From positions 124,001-188,000 of the forward strand of contig SAXG01000018.1 of assembly GCA_012932865.1 (NCBI GenBank): a stretch of DNA of 64,000 nucleotides. Reading direction: 5' to 3'. Positions within the stretch are counted from its first letter, which is position 1. Every line of letters starts with the position of its first letter. The notes below the pieces were generated by a model. That model was given only the letters and a program-made list of their open reading frames with translations. It did no database searches and was not told the DNA's origin. A program made the position numbers and the translations under genes. The stretch comes from Amylostereum areolatum (taxonomy: Eukaryota > Basidiomycota > Agaricomycetes > Russulales > Stereaceae). Shown here piece after piece: positions 1 to 12,063 of the stretch.

Positions 1-2523
1 ATCCGTCGGGACAAAGTTTGTGTCAACAACACATCTCACAAGACAGCAGTGCACCTCGCGCGAGGTATTATGTTCAACGGTGGCCTGTCAATTGGATCGG
101 CTCGCGTGCAAGACTGGATGGGTCCCAACTCCCTTGTACCCACCCGTGTAAGAATTTTTTTCACTGAAGTATCTCATAACTGACGTGTTCTCTCCACAGA
201 ATGCATTTTCCCAGAAGCTTGGTCTGCACAGCTTTGACCACCACAAGATATTTGTGGTTGATCTACTTCACGAATTTGAGCTCGGAATATGGAAGGCAAC
301 TCTCACCCACATGGTCTGTCTTCTCTACGCTGCAGGTGGGAACCGGATCCAGGATTTCAATGCGAGGTATGTCTTGCTGGTTTTCCGAGTCTTACCGCAT
401 GGCCATTGTGTACTAACACTTGTTCAAGGTTTCGCGACGTTTCCACCTTCCAACACGACACTATCCACCGCTTCCATAAGAATGTTTCTGGTCTGAAAAA
501 ACTCGCAGCCAGGGATTTTGAAGACATTCTTCAGGTACGCCGCAAGCCGGTTCTCCAGTACCAATCATGTTCAATGTTTATCCCACCCATCCAGTGCATC
601 ATCCCCGTTTTTGAAGGTCTCATGGACGTGCTGCACAATAAGATTGTTATGGACGTGTTGTTTGATCTTACAACTTGGCACGCATATACAAAACTCCGGC
701 TACATATAGACAAGACTCTCTCATTCTTCCGCGAAGTGACAACAAACCTCGGAGATGCCCTTCGCAAATTCAACAAGGACACATGCTCTATCTACAACAC
801 CCGGGAACTGCCCCACGAGACCGCGGCTTGTGGCCACCGTCAAGCCGCACTCGTCAAGAAACAGTCAACGACCGGAGCTCCAGTCAACCTCTCTCCAGCG
901 CACAAGCCCTTCAACCTCGAGACCTATAAATGGCACTCAGCAGGAGATTATCCAGACTCCATCCCTTGGATTGGCACCACGGATAACAGTTCCACCCAGA
1001 CGGTATGTTTCCGCCTGTCATCCGTTGATACAATCCTGACCTACTACGGCTCTAGAGTGAGCTTCAGCACCGAAGATCGAAGCAGCACTTCCTTCGGATG
1101 AACAAGCACAATTACATCACACAAATCACCAAGCAAGACGCTCGTGAACGCCTCCTTCTCATTGTTGGCAAACGGCTAGTTGCCCATGTCAAGAAGCGGG
1201 ATATCCAACGGGCTCGCAACCGGTGCAAGAAGCATAGCGCTATAAAAGCGTCTGAGCGGCTGCCACCCACCGACCCCACATGTCACTACCACATCTCGGA
1301 CAAAGCCACCTCTCGATTCAATCTTGGTGCATGGTTATCTGCGCATGAGGGTGATCCTGCGCTTACGGTACATCCCCTATACAATCATAAAGTGTCTAGA
1401 GTCTCACATGTTGTCCTTGCAGCGTAGAATTTCTACGATTCCCTCCATGACCACATCCTTGCGCGGCTGCTAGGGCTGGAGTTCGACGACACACGTACTT
1501 TTACTGACAAAGAAAGGGAATCCGTCATTATTGTCCAGGATGAACTTCACAAACATCAAGTTCTGCGTGTCAATTACACGACATATGATCTTCGTCGTCA
1601 ACAGGACACTGTCACCCCCAAGAGACATGCCCACATCATGGTTCTCTCCCCCGACAACGACGGCACAAAGGTGCCCTACTGGTTCGCCCGTGTTCTCAAC
1701 ATACTACACGTCAACATTATCTATCGCGGGCCATCCTCGACGAGCAAGAAGGCACAGCGCTTAGACATCTTATGGGTACGGTGATTCGGCCTTAAGACAG
1801 AGCCTGCAATGGAGGGCGGTTGGGCGAAGAAGCGACTGCATGCGGTCCATTTTATACCGAAAGACAAGGACAGCCCTTTCAGCTTCATCAACCCCGACCA
1901 GGTTGTCCGGGCAGCACACCTCGTCCCAGCATTCAAGTATGGAATGACCGAGCAACGGTTAGGTCCATCGATAGTATGCAAGGATGAGGAGAAGGACATG
2001 GACTGGGAGATGTTTTATGTAAACATGTATGTCCCACTCACATGCCTGTTCCAATTTCGTGCTCACCCGTACCCATTATATCAGGTTCGTTGACCGTGAC
2101 ATGTTCATGCGTTTTCGTGGCGGTGGTGTAGGCCATCTCGGTACACGCCACCTCAACCATGAGCTCGAAGTGGAACATCATTGACGCCCGGATCTGGTTT
2201 GCTCTTACGAAGGGAGTGCTTTGGACGAGCCTCTCGACTCGGATGGCGACGAAGAACAGGCTCTCAATCCCGATGAGCGTGCCATTCACAAGGACCCGGT
2301 CGAGCCAACCGCAGAGGACGACGATGAGCAGGGTGAAGAAGAACACGAGGAGGAGGATGAGGACAAGGATGGAGATGAGGATGAGGATGAGGATGAGGAC
2401 GAGGATGGTGACAACAAGGACGGTGACGAGGACGACGGTGACGAGGATGACGATGATTGGGAGAATGTTGATGAGGAGACGGACGAACGTGTTTTCGACG
2501 AGGCGGGCCTTGCGCCATTTTAA
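1..2523 (+). pseudogene. Plavaka-like (CACTA-related) transposase, 3' part, decayed
   Basis: This is the C-terminal half of a large Agaricomycete transposase of the Plavaka group; its 5' part lies outside the window. It is read through several short GT-AG introns (for example about 148-200 and 1366-1431). Landmarks in order are VDLLHEFELGIWKA near 260 (the block around a catalytic acidic residue), ARDFEDILQ near 510, YKWHSAGDYPDSI near 930, GELQHRR near 1060, VLRVNYTTYD near 1565, YWFARVLNI near 1680 and DRDMFMRFRGGG near 2092. The protein ends in an acidic Glu/Asp tail coded by GAGGATGAG-type triplets (2335-2470). A TGA at 1782-1784 stands where the family has Trp (WVR-stop-FGL), and another TGA follows GH-rich sequence near 2183, so it is probably dead. 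The family name comes from remembered motifs, not from a search. Confidence 0.65.
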
Positions 2524-2657
2524 GGTGCTACAAAAAGACCCAGTATATATATTATACATATGTAATATATGACTGCAACTACGTGAACTCGAGCTGGCCT
2601 GCCAGCTGCCTGCAACTTGGTCATTCTGAGGTGTCGCCAGGCATGACCTTGGTAGGT

Positions 2658-4082
2658 TCATTTGACCAGTGCGCGACGAAGAAAACCGGGATCAGCCGAG
2701 TTTGCTGATGTGCGCCATCGAGTACCCTGCCTTCCTTGCCAGTTGTTCAAACTTGGCGAAGTATTCATGGGCGGTGGTACCCCTCGTCTGCTTGAACCAG
2801 TCCAGTTCAACCGTGGCGCAGTGCTGCTCATTGATGTCAGTGAAGGCTCCTTTGAGCACTTTGTGGACGTCCACCCAGGCAACCATGGCTCCATTGGCTA
2901 GGTGTGCACTTCTCTGGTCATGTAGGTAAGGATAAAAAGGACCTTGTCCTTATCTGTGACAAGGTCATCCTCGGCGGCTCGCATGTACTCCTTGCATGAC
3001 CGCATCCAGTCATTGAAGTCCTCTCTTTTCCCAGAGAAGCCTTCAGGGGTTTTTGCGTGGACCTTCTTTCGAGGAGGTCTGGCTGCTGCTGCTGCTGGGG
3101 CATCGACAGTGACAGGAGGGGTGGTGACATTGACGGTGGGGGGTGGGAGGTTGAGGGCGGAGACAAGTATAGCAGGGATGGCAACCCATTGGCCGTTTAC
3201 TACCATGAGCTATGCCTCGTCTGTGCCATCATTCATGTGTTGAATCGGAGACCCAGATTGGCCACTGACAATGTTCCATGTTCCACCAATTTTGGTGCAG
3301 TTAGCGAGTTCGGCTAGGAGAGGGGGTTGGGGGTCGGTGCAGATCCACGGTACAGCCATGGCCGGTTTGTCGAGGTCAGAGAAGTTTTTGTCGGTGACAG
3401 GTGGTAGGGTGGAGGTGGCAATGAAGTCGAAGTTGGCTTCAGTGAGGTCGGGTTGGTCTCCGTCGGTGAAGTACCAGATGATGCCACTGATTTCAGTAGT
3501 TACAAAGGCAACTTCTTGGGTGGTGTCTCCAAGTTGAGCAAAAAAGATGTTGTCGTCTTCTTGAGTGAAGCCTAGTGGGAGGGGGAAGATACAGCAGTTA
3601 TCGTCGTTGGTGTCCGAGGAGTCGGAGCCGGAGTCGGAGCCGTTGAGTCCGAACGAGGGAATGGTTTAAAGCTTGGTGAGGTCGATGACCTCTGGTTCGG
3701 GTGTGGGACTAGGGGTTCTGCCTGGTGTAGGGAGGCGGTAGGTATGTCGGGTGTCTACTGGGATTTTCTTGTTGGGCGCGTAGAAGGTTTTGGGGGGGTG
3801 CTCGAGTCTGTAGTGGTAGGTGATGTACAGGATGAAGCTAATGTAGAGGCTCCCAGTTCCTTGTTCTTCAATCTGAATGCAGTAGAAGTGGACATCGATG
3901 ACTGAGTGGCCTAGTTCTTCTATGGCAAGGGCAACCTTCCAGTTGTGCCAGGCCCAAGGGTCTTTGGATTCATTGACAAGGGAGATGACGGCGTTGTTGT
4001 CGAGGGGAATGAATTCTTGTACTTGTGAGCGCCAATCTTCCATGCACGAGCCCCAAGCTAAAATGGTTACTCTGTGCGGCAA
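2658..4082 (-). pseudogene. Gypsy-type gag remnant
   Basis: Minus-strand remnant of the first ORF of an LTR retrotransposon. From 4082 downwards it starts MPHRVTILAW and runs through an acidic and Ser/Asp-rich stretch, with a stop near 3666. The core resembles a retrotransposon Gag: GFSGKREDFNDWMRSCKEY (about 3040-2990), then DKDKVLFILTYM, then AWVDVHKVLKGAF and TTAHEYFAKFEQLARKAG (about 2880-2710). A one-base frameshift near 2900 separates the two halves of the Gag core. No zinc knuckle, protease or RT follows, and the coding sense stops near 2690, so the element is 3'-truncated. A likely LTR lies upstream at 4512-4967. The Gag assignment is from pattern and composition. Confidence 0.6.
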
Positions 4083-4511
4083 GGGAAGATTTTGTCAAGG
4101 GGAGGTGGTTCTGTTATGAAATCGCAAGACAGTCTGCCTCAGTCTTCTCGACCTGTTGGCTGTCTTTTCTTCTAGGGGACACAAGCCCAAAGACTTCCTA
4201 AACCACTTTCCTTTTGCCGCTTTTACTCGTTTCCTACACTAAAGGTGCACCTTCTACTGTCACCTCTGAACTTTCAACTCCTGGTATTGGAGAGTCTCGA
4301 ATAGGTGTAACGTTTCAGGAAAAAGTCAAGCTGGCACCGGTATACGTGCGCACGACCACAATGTCAGGGTAACGAGTCGCATACTTTGGGGATAATGGTC
4401 TAGGGCGGCATGGAGGAAGAACAAAGTCAGTACCAGACGGGTACTACTACTATGCTATAGCTCATAGGGACGGTCATAGGGTGGTGCAAAAGTAAACAGA
4501 TCTCGAGCTTA
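4083..4511. other. leader between gag remnant and candidate LTR
   Basis: No coding sense was seen. By position it is the untranslated leader of the minus-strand Gypsy remnant, between its 5' LTR and gag. I could not identify a tRNA primer-binding site next to the LTR end. Confidence 0.35.
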
Positions 4512-4967
4512 TGTCACCAATGACTAGTGCAACGGCACCAAGTTACGACAAAGCTGAACAGAAGGCAAGGAGGACAGGGGGAGCTGATCGGACACGACGA
4601 CAGACGAGGGAAAGCAAGCAAAGTCGGTAGAATTGACTAGCTCGAGATAGGGAATATGTACAGCGAGAGCGAGCCTTATATACATGAGAGGAGAGAGACT
4701 TAGGTAAGCGATCAATACACGGCAATTAGTAAGCAGACCAAGTATAAGTAAGCAGACGTATGTAAGAGAGCATAGCATGAGTCAGTATTGTACAGCATGA
4801 GTCAAGAGAAAGGAGTTAGACCCAGGTCGAGATGAGTCACGTGGGTCTGGGTGGGATATGGATGAACCAGGTCTGGGCCGAAGTGGAGCCGGACTGGTGA
4901 TAAGCCGATAAGTCCTAAAGCGTATAACCAATGTAAAGTAAAAAAAAATTATAGACCGTTCATGACA
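4512..4967 (-). mobile_element. candidate LTR of the minus-strand Gypsy remnant
   Basis: The segment starts TGTCA and ends TGACA, so it has TG..CA ends with a 5-bp inverted terminus, and is 456 bp long. On the minus strand it carries a TATATAAGG-type promoter box (plus-strand CCTTATATAC near 4674-4683), as expected for an LTR driving the minus-strand gag. There is no second LTR in the window to align with, so the limits are inferred. Confidence 0.45.
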
Positions 4968-5170
4968 AGAATTCCCCGCGCCAGTGGCGGAAATTTCACA
5001 ATTTTTCAACCCATATACACCCAAATTAGCACCCATTTGTCACACCTAGCCCCTGTACCACTCGCTGGCCAGAATTCCCTGCGCCAGTGGAAAAAATTCA
5101 CCCATTTTTTAGCCCATATACACCCAAATTAGTACTCATTTATCACACCAAGCACCTGTATCTCTCGCTG
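4968..5170. repeat. tandem duplication of about 100 bp
   Basis: Two diverged copies in direct order, 4968-5070 and 5071-5170. Both begin AGAATTCCC, then GCGCCAGTGG, then CCCATATACACCCAAATTAG, and end in CTCGCTGG. They sit directly outside the candidate LTR. No coding sense. Confidence 0.75.
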
Positions 5171-5478
5171 GGTGACCGTGCAGGGGGTGGTGGAGCCACC
5201 CATTTATCGACATAATTTGAGTACTATCCCTCCTCCCTCCTCCGTATCGATTATCCCTTGCCGGACCGCAACTCTCTCACTCCTGGCAAGTTCTCCCTGG
5301 CGAGGTCTTCCCGGCAAGTTCTTCCCGGCAAGCTGACTCCCCCACGGAGTGCCATTTCCCCCGCCCAAATGCCCCCCTGCCGCCGCATTTCTCCACTATA
5401 GGACTCCCACCGAACCACACTGGAGGATGCCCGCCAAGGACATTGATATAAGCCGAAGGCAATAAAAATACAAGTACT
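5171..5478. other. no gene seen
   Basis: Pyrimidine-rich sequence with a short internal repeat of TTCCCGGCAAG (about 5305-5330). Nothing assignable. Confidence 0.4.
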
Positions 5479-5853
5479 CTACAACTCTCCCCCCCTCCCC
5501 TGCGGCAAGTTGTTCCACCGCTGAGCCAATCTGGCCAACCCATCTACATTCCTCATCCGCTCCTGCACCATATTCTGATGCAATCCCCCTCCGTGAGTCC
5601 CCACGGATGCCAGCCGCTCTGCCTGCTCCTTTATCCACACCTTCCAAGCCTTCCCTTTCATGTTGCCGAGTTCCTGCATTTCAACATCAGCTTTTGGGAT
5701 CTGACGACCCTCGCCGGGAAAGGCAGACCTTGCCGAGCATTTGTCGCCAAATGGGGAGCGGTGACTCACCTTGCCAAGCGCCATGTTGATGACCTGGGTA
5801 AACCCCTCCCAGACATCATATTCGCCTTCACCGATCCAGGTCCACCATGTCAC
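5479..5853 (-). CDS. hypothetical ORF, 124 aa
   Basis: Unrecognised open frame with balanced composition (Trp, Gly, Glu and Lys rich; MTWWTWIGEGEYDVWEGF at the start). It ends just before the Gypsy LTR boundary at 5848, which clips its first codons, so it is probably a fragment of older sequence cut by the Gypsy insertion. No domain, signal peptide or membrane segment was recognised. It could equally be non-coding. Confidence 0.2.
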   Translation of the reverse strand: MTWWTWIGEGEYDVWEGFTQVINMALGKVSHRSPFGDKCSARSAFPGEGRQIPKADVEMQELGNMKGKAWKVWIKEQAERLASVGTHGGGLHQNMVQERMRNVDGLARLAQRWNNLPQGRGGEL

Positions 5854-5945
5854 GGATCACCTCAATCCTTTCCCTTTTTGCTGCATCGCATTCAGTCACA
5901 TGATCCCATTTCCCATCATATGATGTCGTCAATCTGACTCCTCCC

Positions 5946-6749
5946 CACCGCAGGCAGAAGTCCATTTTAGCGCTGACATAAGGCATTTGAAACGGGGACT
6001 GAAAGTACAAAAATCGTAGTGGGCTTACCTTGATCACTACACTCGGGAAAGCATGAGTTAGGAATGCGCAGTAGCCGTGAACAAAGCAGAAGGAAAGGCG
6101 TCATTTTGAATGTGTGTTTACCCGTCGGAAACCCATTAGACACGTGAGGTTTGTGATCTGATATGACCGACCCAAAACCCTAAGTTTGTAATGGGTCTTA
6201 TTTTGAGCAAGAACCTACCTGATACATCTCGTTTGGGAGTAATTGTGGGGGTGATGGAGCTTGACATTTCAAACACATCCATATTGGGACGTGACTGATC
6301 TAAAATTTTAGATAAATCACCAGCGCCGATCAGCGCCTTGGCGGGGGCGCTGGTCGGTGCTAGTGATTTTACAGATTTGAAATTTGATACTTTGAACTGA
6401 TTTTTTCCCAACGTGGATAGCTTTGAAATGCTAAGCTTTATCCCACCCATAAGCACTCCCAAATGAGATGTACCAGGTAGGTTTTTGCTCAAAATAAGAC
6501 CCATTACAAACTTAGGGTTTCGGGTCGGTCATATCAGATCACAAACCTCACGTGTCTAATGGGTTTCCGACGGGTAAACACACATTCAAAATGACGCCTT
6601 TCCTTCTGCTTTGTTCACGGCTACTGCGCATTCCTAACTCATGCTTTCCCGAGTGTAGTGATCAAGGTAAGCCCACTACGATTTTTGTACTTTCAGTCCC
6701 CGTTTCAAATGCCTTATGTCAGCGCTAAAATGGACTTCTGCCTGCGGTG
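5946..6749. mobile_element. 804-bp palindromic (foldback/MITE) element
   Basis: The whole element is one inverted repeat centred at about 6347. Reading inwards from both ends (CACCGCAGGCAGAAGTCC), the outer 230 bp or so are identical between arms. A few transitions follow, and the inner part near the centre is only loosely complementary. It is inserted in the older Gypsy LTR. Flanks are CCC on both sides, too short to prove a target duplication. No coding capacity; the 6136-6504 minus frame simply follows the palindrome. Confidence 0.85.
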
Positions 6750-6792
6750 CCCTTATCTCTTCATCTATGACATCATTGCTCCGGACTCTATC

Positions 6793-7098
6793 TGTCAAAA
6801 ACAACCGACTAAGGAATGCATCCAATAGCCTTCTAAGTCACGACACAGGCAGTGGCTCAGGGAAAGGGGGAATCAGGGAACAAGGAAGAAACAGTACATT
6901 GCACTCTAAGCTGGTAAAGACTAGGAGGAAAGGCTAAAGAGCTAGATACATGCAGGCCAGCTATATATACTAGAGAGGGGATGTGCACAGACCAAGGGGC
7001 ACATCAGCGATGCCATCAAAGGGGATTGATCCACAGGTGTGGGATCAGATAGTGCGAGAAAGCAAGGAAAAAGCGGAGCAAAAGGGCGAACCGTGACA
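6793..7098. mobile_element. solo LTR inside the old Gypsy LTR
   Basis: 306 bp with TGTCA..TGACA ends, flanked by CTATC (6788-6792) and CTGTC (7099-7103), a 5-bp target duplication with one transition. It contains a TATATATAC box near 6962. The flanking LTR sequence resumes in register on the far side, which supports an insertion. The family of origin is not known. Confidence 0.65.
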
Positions 7099-7339
7099 CT
7101 GTCCTCCTCCTTCCTTTTCCCTATTGTTCTCTCCCGCTTGCACCATCATCACACCATTGATCCTGTACATATATAAGGCTCTCCTTTGCGTCCCTTTTCC
7201 TTAGATTGTCCTCTTTGTTCCCCATGTACTGCTTTGGCTCTACGCCTGGACTTGGACCCTCTCGTGTCAATCCATCCTCTTCCTTCTCTTTCTTTAGGTG
7301 ACTTGGGTGATCTGCCAGTCGCTGGACCAATCCCTAACA

Positions 7340-7944
7340 CTAGGACAATCTTCCCCACACCCACCTCACCACACCCCTTGCCGTCTCTACGATGTTAAAT
7401 CCCCCATCCTGGAACCGCTCGATCAACCAATCTTTATCGCATTCAATCTCTAGACCTTCAACTCTATGTGACGCCCCTTCTCTTGGCCCCAAGAAGATGC
7501 CATCACTGTCGATTGCCGATGCGCCCTCAAGCTCCTCTGCAAAGAGCACACCTGGAAAGTCCACGGCGTCAACTGTCGCATTTACGAGTGACACTGGAAT
7601 CACGGTCACAGTAGGCAGACAATCCTCTGCCTCTATGCTCGCGTTGTTGTGCGCCTTGATATAGATCAGAACCGCTTTGAGTTCTCCATCTACTCCCCTA
7701 CCTGGCACACCTGTTCTAACACCCATCTGCCACCATCACTTGTCCGTCAAAGCTTCCCCACTGTCTATAACCTTGCCCTCCCTACACCCTAATCTACACC
7801 GCCACCACCACTTCGTTGAACGGTCACCAGCCGTAAGGAGCTGCAGCAGCGTTGTCATCGGCACAAGATCCACCAGGCTCTCAGAGCCTCCTACCTCACT
7901 GCTTGCCTCCTAGGCCGTCGCCCCATCACGGCAGACTTCTTCTA
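7340..7944 (+). pseudogene. upstream ORF (ORF0) of the old Gypsy, broken
   Basis: A decayed copy of the open frame found between LTR and gag in the complete element (56324-56944). Shared blocks include CRLYDVKSP (from about 7380), a CR-rich core ending GVNCRIYE, and a C-terminal LLGRRPITADFF followed by TAA at 7942-7944. Several stops interrupt it. No function is recognised. The conservation with the other copy, not the sequence itself, is the reason to list it. Confidence 0.5.
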
Positions 7945-9678
7945 AACACCACCATCACTTCCAAATCCTCCCCCCGCGCCACTACTCCAGACCTCCCTCT
8001 CGGCTTCACTTGCGGAGCTACCCCAGGCAAATACTACACCCTCACCCTTGGTAGACGACAAATTGTACATTAGACACACGACAATGAAGTCACTGCCCAG
8101 TAGTACTTCAACGACGAGGAGGGCCTCCCTTACATAGAACAAACCAATCTCAATGTCACGTCCCAGGAGCACGACCGTATCTACAACCCCCAGACCCCCA
8201 AATGAGAAGAAGTCGCCACTGCTCCCAAAGAAGGCTCCCCTCCACCTCCACCGTGACAAGATCAGCCTTGGTCTGTTCCCCTTGGTATCAGATTCAACAA
8301 GTGTACAAAGAAGTGGTACACCTACAAGAAGAACGGACGCGCAGTCGTAGAGTAGTATCCCAGCTTCTACGATGCAGACATTGATCGTTGAACCTGGGCC
8401 ACAGGTGAAAAACCCTTCCTCTTAGACAAAGAACTCGAAGTCGCTGCAGAAGCATTCTACAGGATCACTCTTGCACACAACAAATATGTTGCAACCTTCT
8501 GCAACACACTTGCAGTTCCCCTACCTCCCTCTACCCCAGGCTCTCCAGCTGTTCAAAGTCCTCATCAGTCCTCTAAAGCTCCCGTTAACCCTCTGCTCCC
8601 GTTTCAACTACCTACAACCACCATGTCTCAACCAGCCTCGACCACCCCCACTTCCTCCACCGGTGAGATAGGCGTTAAGCCTAAGCCATTTACTGGTGAT
8701 CGCAAGGAGTCACGTCGCTTCAAAAATGCGGTCCGCATGTTCCTCAGGGCAAACAGCAAGAAGTATGCAAGTAACAATGACTAGATACAGCTGATGCTCT
8801 CCCTGATGGAAGGCTCAGTCACCGGCGTGTGGGCGGAGCTGCGCCAGGAGGAGATCCTCGATGCCGAGGACAATAAGCCAGCGGGTACAACCACTCGTGC
8901 GAAGTGGCCCACCCTCAAGGATGTCCTCGCCCAATTCGACAAAGACTTCAAACAGTTCAATGAAACCATCACTTCTTAGAATGCCCTCGTGGACCTCAGA
9001 CAAGGCAACCGCCCGGTGCAGCAGTACATCACCGAATTTGAGTCCCTCCTCCCACGCTCGGGATTCCAAGATGAGTCTGTTCTCTACTTCTTTAAAGAAG
9101 GATTGAATAGTGGCCTTCGCAAGGAGTGTGAAAGGATTCGCAAGGAGTGTGAAAGGACTTGGCCGCTCCCCACCACTCTTGATGACTGGAAGACTCACGT
9201 GTATGCACTCAACGAAGCCTTTCTCTGCAACCGCAGGCTCGCCTCTCCTGCAGACCGGAAGTAGAAGACCTCGCTGTCGATCACTAGCGCACGACCCTCA
9301 TCCTCCACCAGCGGTAGACCGCGCATTGGAGCAGTCAGTACCCAAGGAGGGCATCTAGGACGTCTCACTGATGCTGAGCGCAAATGCCTGCGCAAGGAAG
9401 GTGGTTGTTTCCTCTGTCGCCAACCAGGTTACATGCTATGCGACTGTCCGAACAAGGACTCGAGCAGTGGAAGACGTGTAGGAGCGTTGGAAACTGACTC
9501 AAACTCAGGAGTATCCTCCACGCCTGGCTTGTCGTCCCCTCAAGCGGCAACAACCTCAAACGCGGACCCAGTCAAGGAGATGTTGGTCCTGATCAACAAG
9601 ATGAAGAAGTTGGGCAAGGAGGAGCGTGAGGAGGCCACGGCAATGTTGAAGGATCTCACTGGCGGTTTGGATTTTTAG
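7945..9678 (+). pseudogene. Gag of the old Gypsy, with stops
   Basis: Structural protein of an LTR retrotransposon, decayed. The N-terminal extension (about 7945-8620) matches the extension in the complete copy but is full of stops. The core from the ATG at 8623 reads IGVKPKPFTGDRKE, then VRMFLRANSKKY, LSLMEGSVTGVW, VQQYITEFESLL and LYFFKEGLNSGL. The duplicated RKECERIRKECER block (9120-9155) looks like a short tandem duplication. A CCHC zinc knuckle CFLCRQPGYMLCDCPN lies at about 9410-9455, with Tyr-Met in place of the usual His, so the knuckle itself is damaged. In-frame stops occur near 8782, 8977 and 9262. It ends LDF-stop at 9678, overlapping pol in the -1 frame. Confidence 0.75.
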
Positions 9679-12063
9679 AACACCCCCCAGTCGTGTCATC
9701 TGTGGGTGGCAAAGGTTTTTCTATGGCATCATCAAATCATTTCTCTGTATTATCATCCATGCAATCCAGTGAGCGTGTCCTTCCAACCTGCTTGACACTG
9801 TCAACGGTCATGAAGAATAGGCACACACCCTCAATACTGCTAGATGTCAAACTGATTGGACAAGTCACTGGAAGAAAAATTGACGCTGAAGCACTGCTTG
9901 ATAGCGGTGCTGAAGGCATTATAATTAACTGAAGATTTGTAGAAAAGAGAGGGCTCTCGTTAGACACCCTTGACCGCCCGTTCCCCGTTCACAATGTAGA
10001 TGGGACGGAGAACATAATGGGATGGGTGCGTCATTCAACTACCCAGCGTGTTCTCATCTACACACAATCCATAGAATTGTATCATGAAGAAACAGCCGAG
10101 TTCTTTGTCACGGACATCGGCGATCACGACATGATCCTAGGAACTGACTGGTTGAAGGAGCATAACCCAGAAATCAACTGGGACAGAGAAGAAGTCGACA
10201 TGACGCACTGCCCACCTACCTGCGTCCTACACAAACCTCCGGTCAAGAAGCTTCGCATCAAACCTGAACATCAGTCTGGGCCACAACCGCCCATTGACGT
10301 CATCGAAGTCGACGAAGTTGAAGTCGAAGAACCTCGCGTCCACACCATGACCAACCACCCAAGCAACACGAAGTACGTGATCCCTGCCTGCTGCATACAT
10401 CATGCTTGTATTCATTCTCCCCGCTGTACACCTTCAGGTGCAAAGTGGTTCACAGGAGATGACGACGAGCAGTCGGATGTTATCCTGGCCTCCTGGATCC
10501 AAGATGACCTATGTGCTGCAGGAGCCGTAAAGGAGGTCACCCTTGAACAGCTAGCACAAGAAGAACAGTCCAACGACCTCACCATACATGCCACCTTCAC
10601 CAAGGTGCAACAGCTTGCAGAACAGGCAGCTGACGTCAAGACAAAGACATTTGAAAATATAGTCCCTGAGCAGTATCGCTCGTTCAAGTTGGTGTTCGAC
10701 AAAGCTATGTCTGAACATCTCTCTGAGTGACGCCCCTGGGACCATGCTATTGACCTGAAGCCAGACTTCCAACCAAAGGCTTGCAAGGTGTATCCTTTGA
10801 CCCCATCCAAGCAGCAAGAGCTGGATAGCTTCCTCGATGAACACGTCAAAAAGGGTTACATTTGTCCGTCAAAATCATCCATGGCAAGTCCCTTCTTCTT
10901 TATCAAGAAAAAGGACGGGAAGCTTCATCCCGTGCAGGACTATCGAGCGTTGAATAAAAGCACCGTCAAGAACGAATACCCACTCCCACTCATCTCCAAG
11001 CTGGTTGACAAACTCAAAGGTGCCACGGTCTTCTCCAAGATGGATGTCCGCTGGGGCTACAACAATGTCCATATCAAGAAAGGAGACGAGTGGAAGGCTG
11101 CTTTCAAAATGATCCGCGGGCTGTACGAACCCCTGGTGATGTTCTTTGGCCTTATGAATTCTCCTGCGACGTTCTAGGCAATGATGAATGAACTTTTCAA
11201 GGATCTCATCGACAGTGGCAAGGTTGTCATTTACATGGACGACATCCTTGTCTTCACAGAGACACTCGAAGAACACCGTGAACTGATGACACAGGTGCTG
11301 CAATGCCTGAAGGACAATGACCTCTTCCTCAAGCCGGAGAAATGTGTCTTTGAACAAGATTCTGTTGAGTACCTCGGCTTGATTATCTCGCATGACCAGA
11401 TTGCTATGGATCCTATCAAGGTAGCGGGCATCACTGAGTGGCCCACCCCTTGCAATGTCAAGAATTTCCAGTCATTCCTCGGGCTTGGAAACTTCTACCG
11501 TCGCTTCATCAAGGACTTTTCCAAGGTTGCACGCCCCCTGTTTTAACTGACCAAGAAGGATCATCCATGGAACTGGACTGTAGAGTGTCAAAACGCCTCC
11601 GCTGCACTCAAAGCTGTATTCACCTCGTCGCCTGTCCTAATTCTCCCTGACCCGTTGAAACCATACTTGGTGGAAGTTGATGCCTCGGACTTTGCAACTG
11701 GAGGTATCCTCTCGCAGCGTGGCGAAGATGGTCAACTTCATCCTGTTGCCTACCTATCCAAGTCGCTCACTGAACCGGAATGCAACTACAACATCTACAA
11801 CAAGGAGCTGCTGGCGATCATTCGCGTGCTTGAAGCTTGGAGACGCTATCTGGAAAGCGCAACTCATTCAGTTGAGATTTGGACGGACCACAAGAACCTG
11901 GAATACTTCAAGGAAGCACAGAAGCTGAGTTGTCGGTAGGCCTGATGGGTGTTATTCCTCACATGTTTCAATTTCATACTGACGCACAAGCCAGGCCTTC
12001 ACCATCAACCAGATCCATTGTCCAGATGCCCTGACCTTAAAGAGGGGGTCGAGAACGACAACA
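9675..12063 (+). pseudogene. Pol of the old Gypsy (protease, RT, RNase H), truncated
   Basis: Polyprotein of the old chromovirus-like Gypsy. Aspartic protease motif LLDSGAEG at about 9898. Reverse transcriptase has [27 protein letters not shown] and the catalytic YMDD at about 11233. The RNase H region has [12 protein letters not shown] and [10 protein letters not shown]. Stops at 9930 (TGA) and 11175 (TAG) correspond to CGA and CAG in the complete copy at 55.9-63.0 kb. Further stops lie at 10728, 11544 and 11937. The sequence ends abruptly at about 12063 after a block shared with the other copy (GAGAACGACAACA), so integrase, chromodomain and the 3' LTR are missing. Confidence 0.9.

Larger units (their letters stand above)
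5848..7339 (+). mobile_element. 5' LTR of the old Gypsy, with two nested insertions
   Basis: The LTR begins TGTCACGGATC at 5848 and ends CTAACA at 7339, matching the start and end of the 423-bp LTRs at 55903 and 62585 (shared CATCTATGACATCATTGCTC and a TATATAAGG box near 7170). It is 1492 bp long because it is interrupted by an 804-bp palindromic element (5946-6749) and a 306-bp solo LTR (6793-7098). Removing these leaves about 380 bp, consistent with one diverged LTR of this family. Confidence 0.75.

Noticed and set aside
2038..2661. 207-aa minus-strand frame resembling a membrane protein
   Set aside because: It is the antisense of the GAG/GAT acidic tail of the Plavaka gene; the Leu/Ile/Val run is a codon-complement effect.
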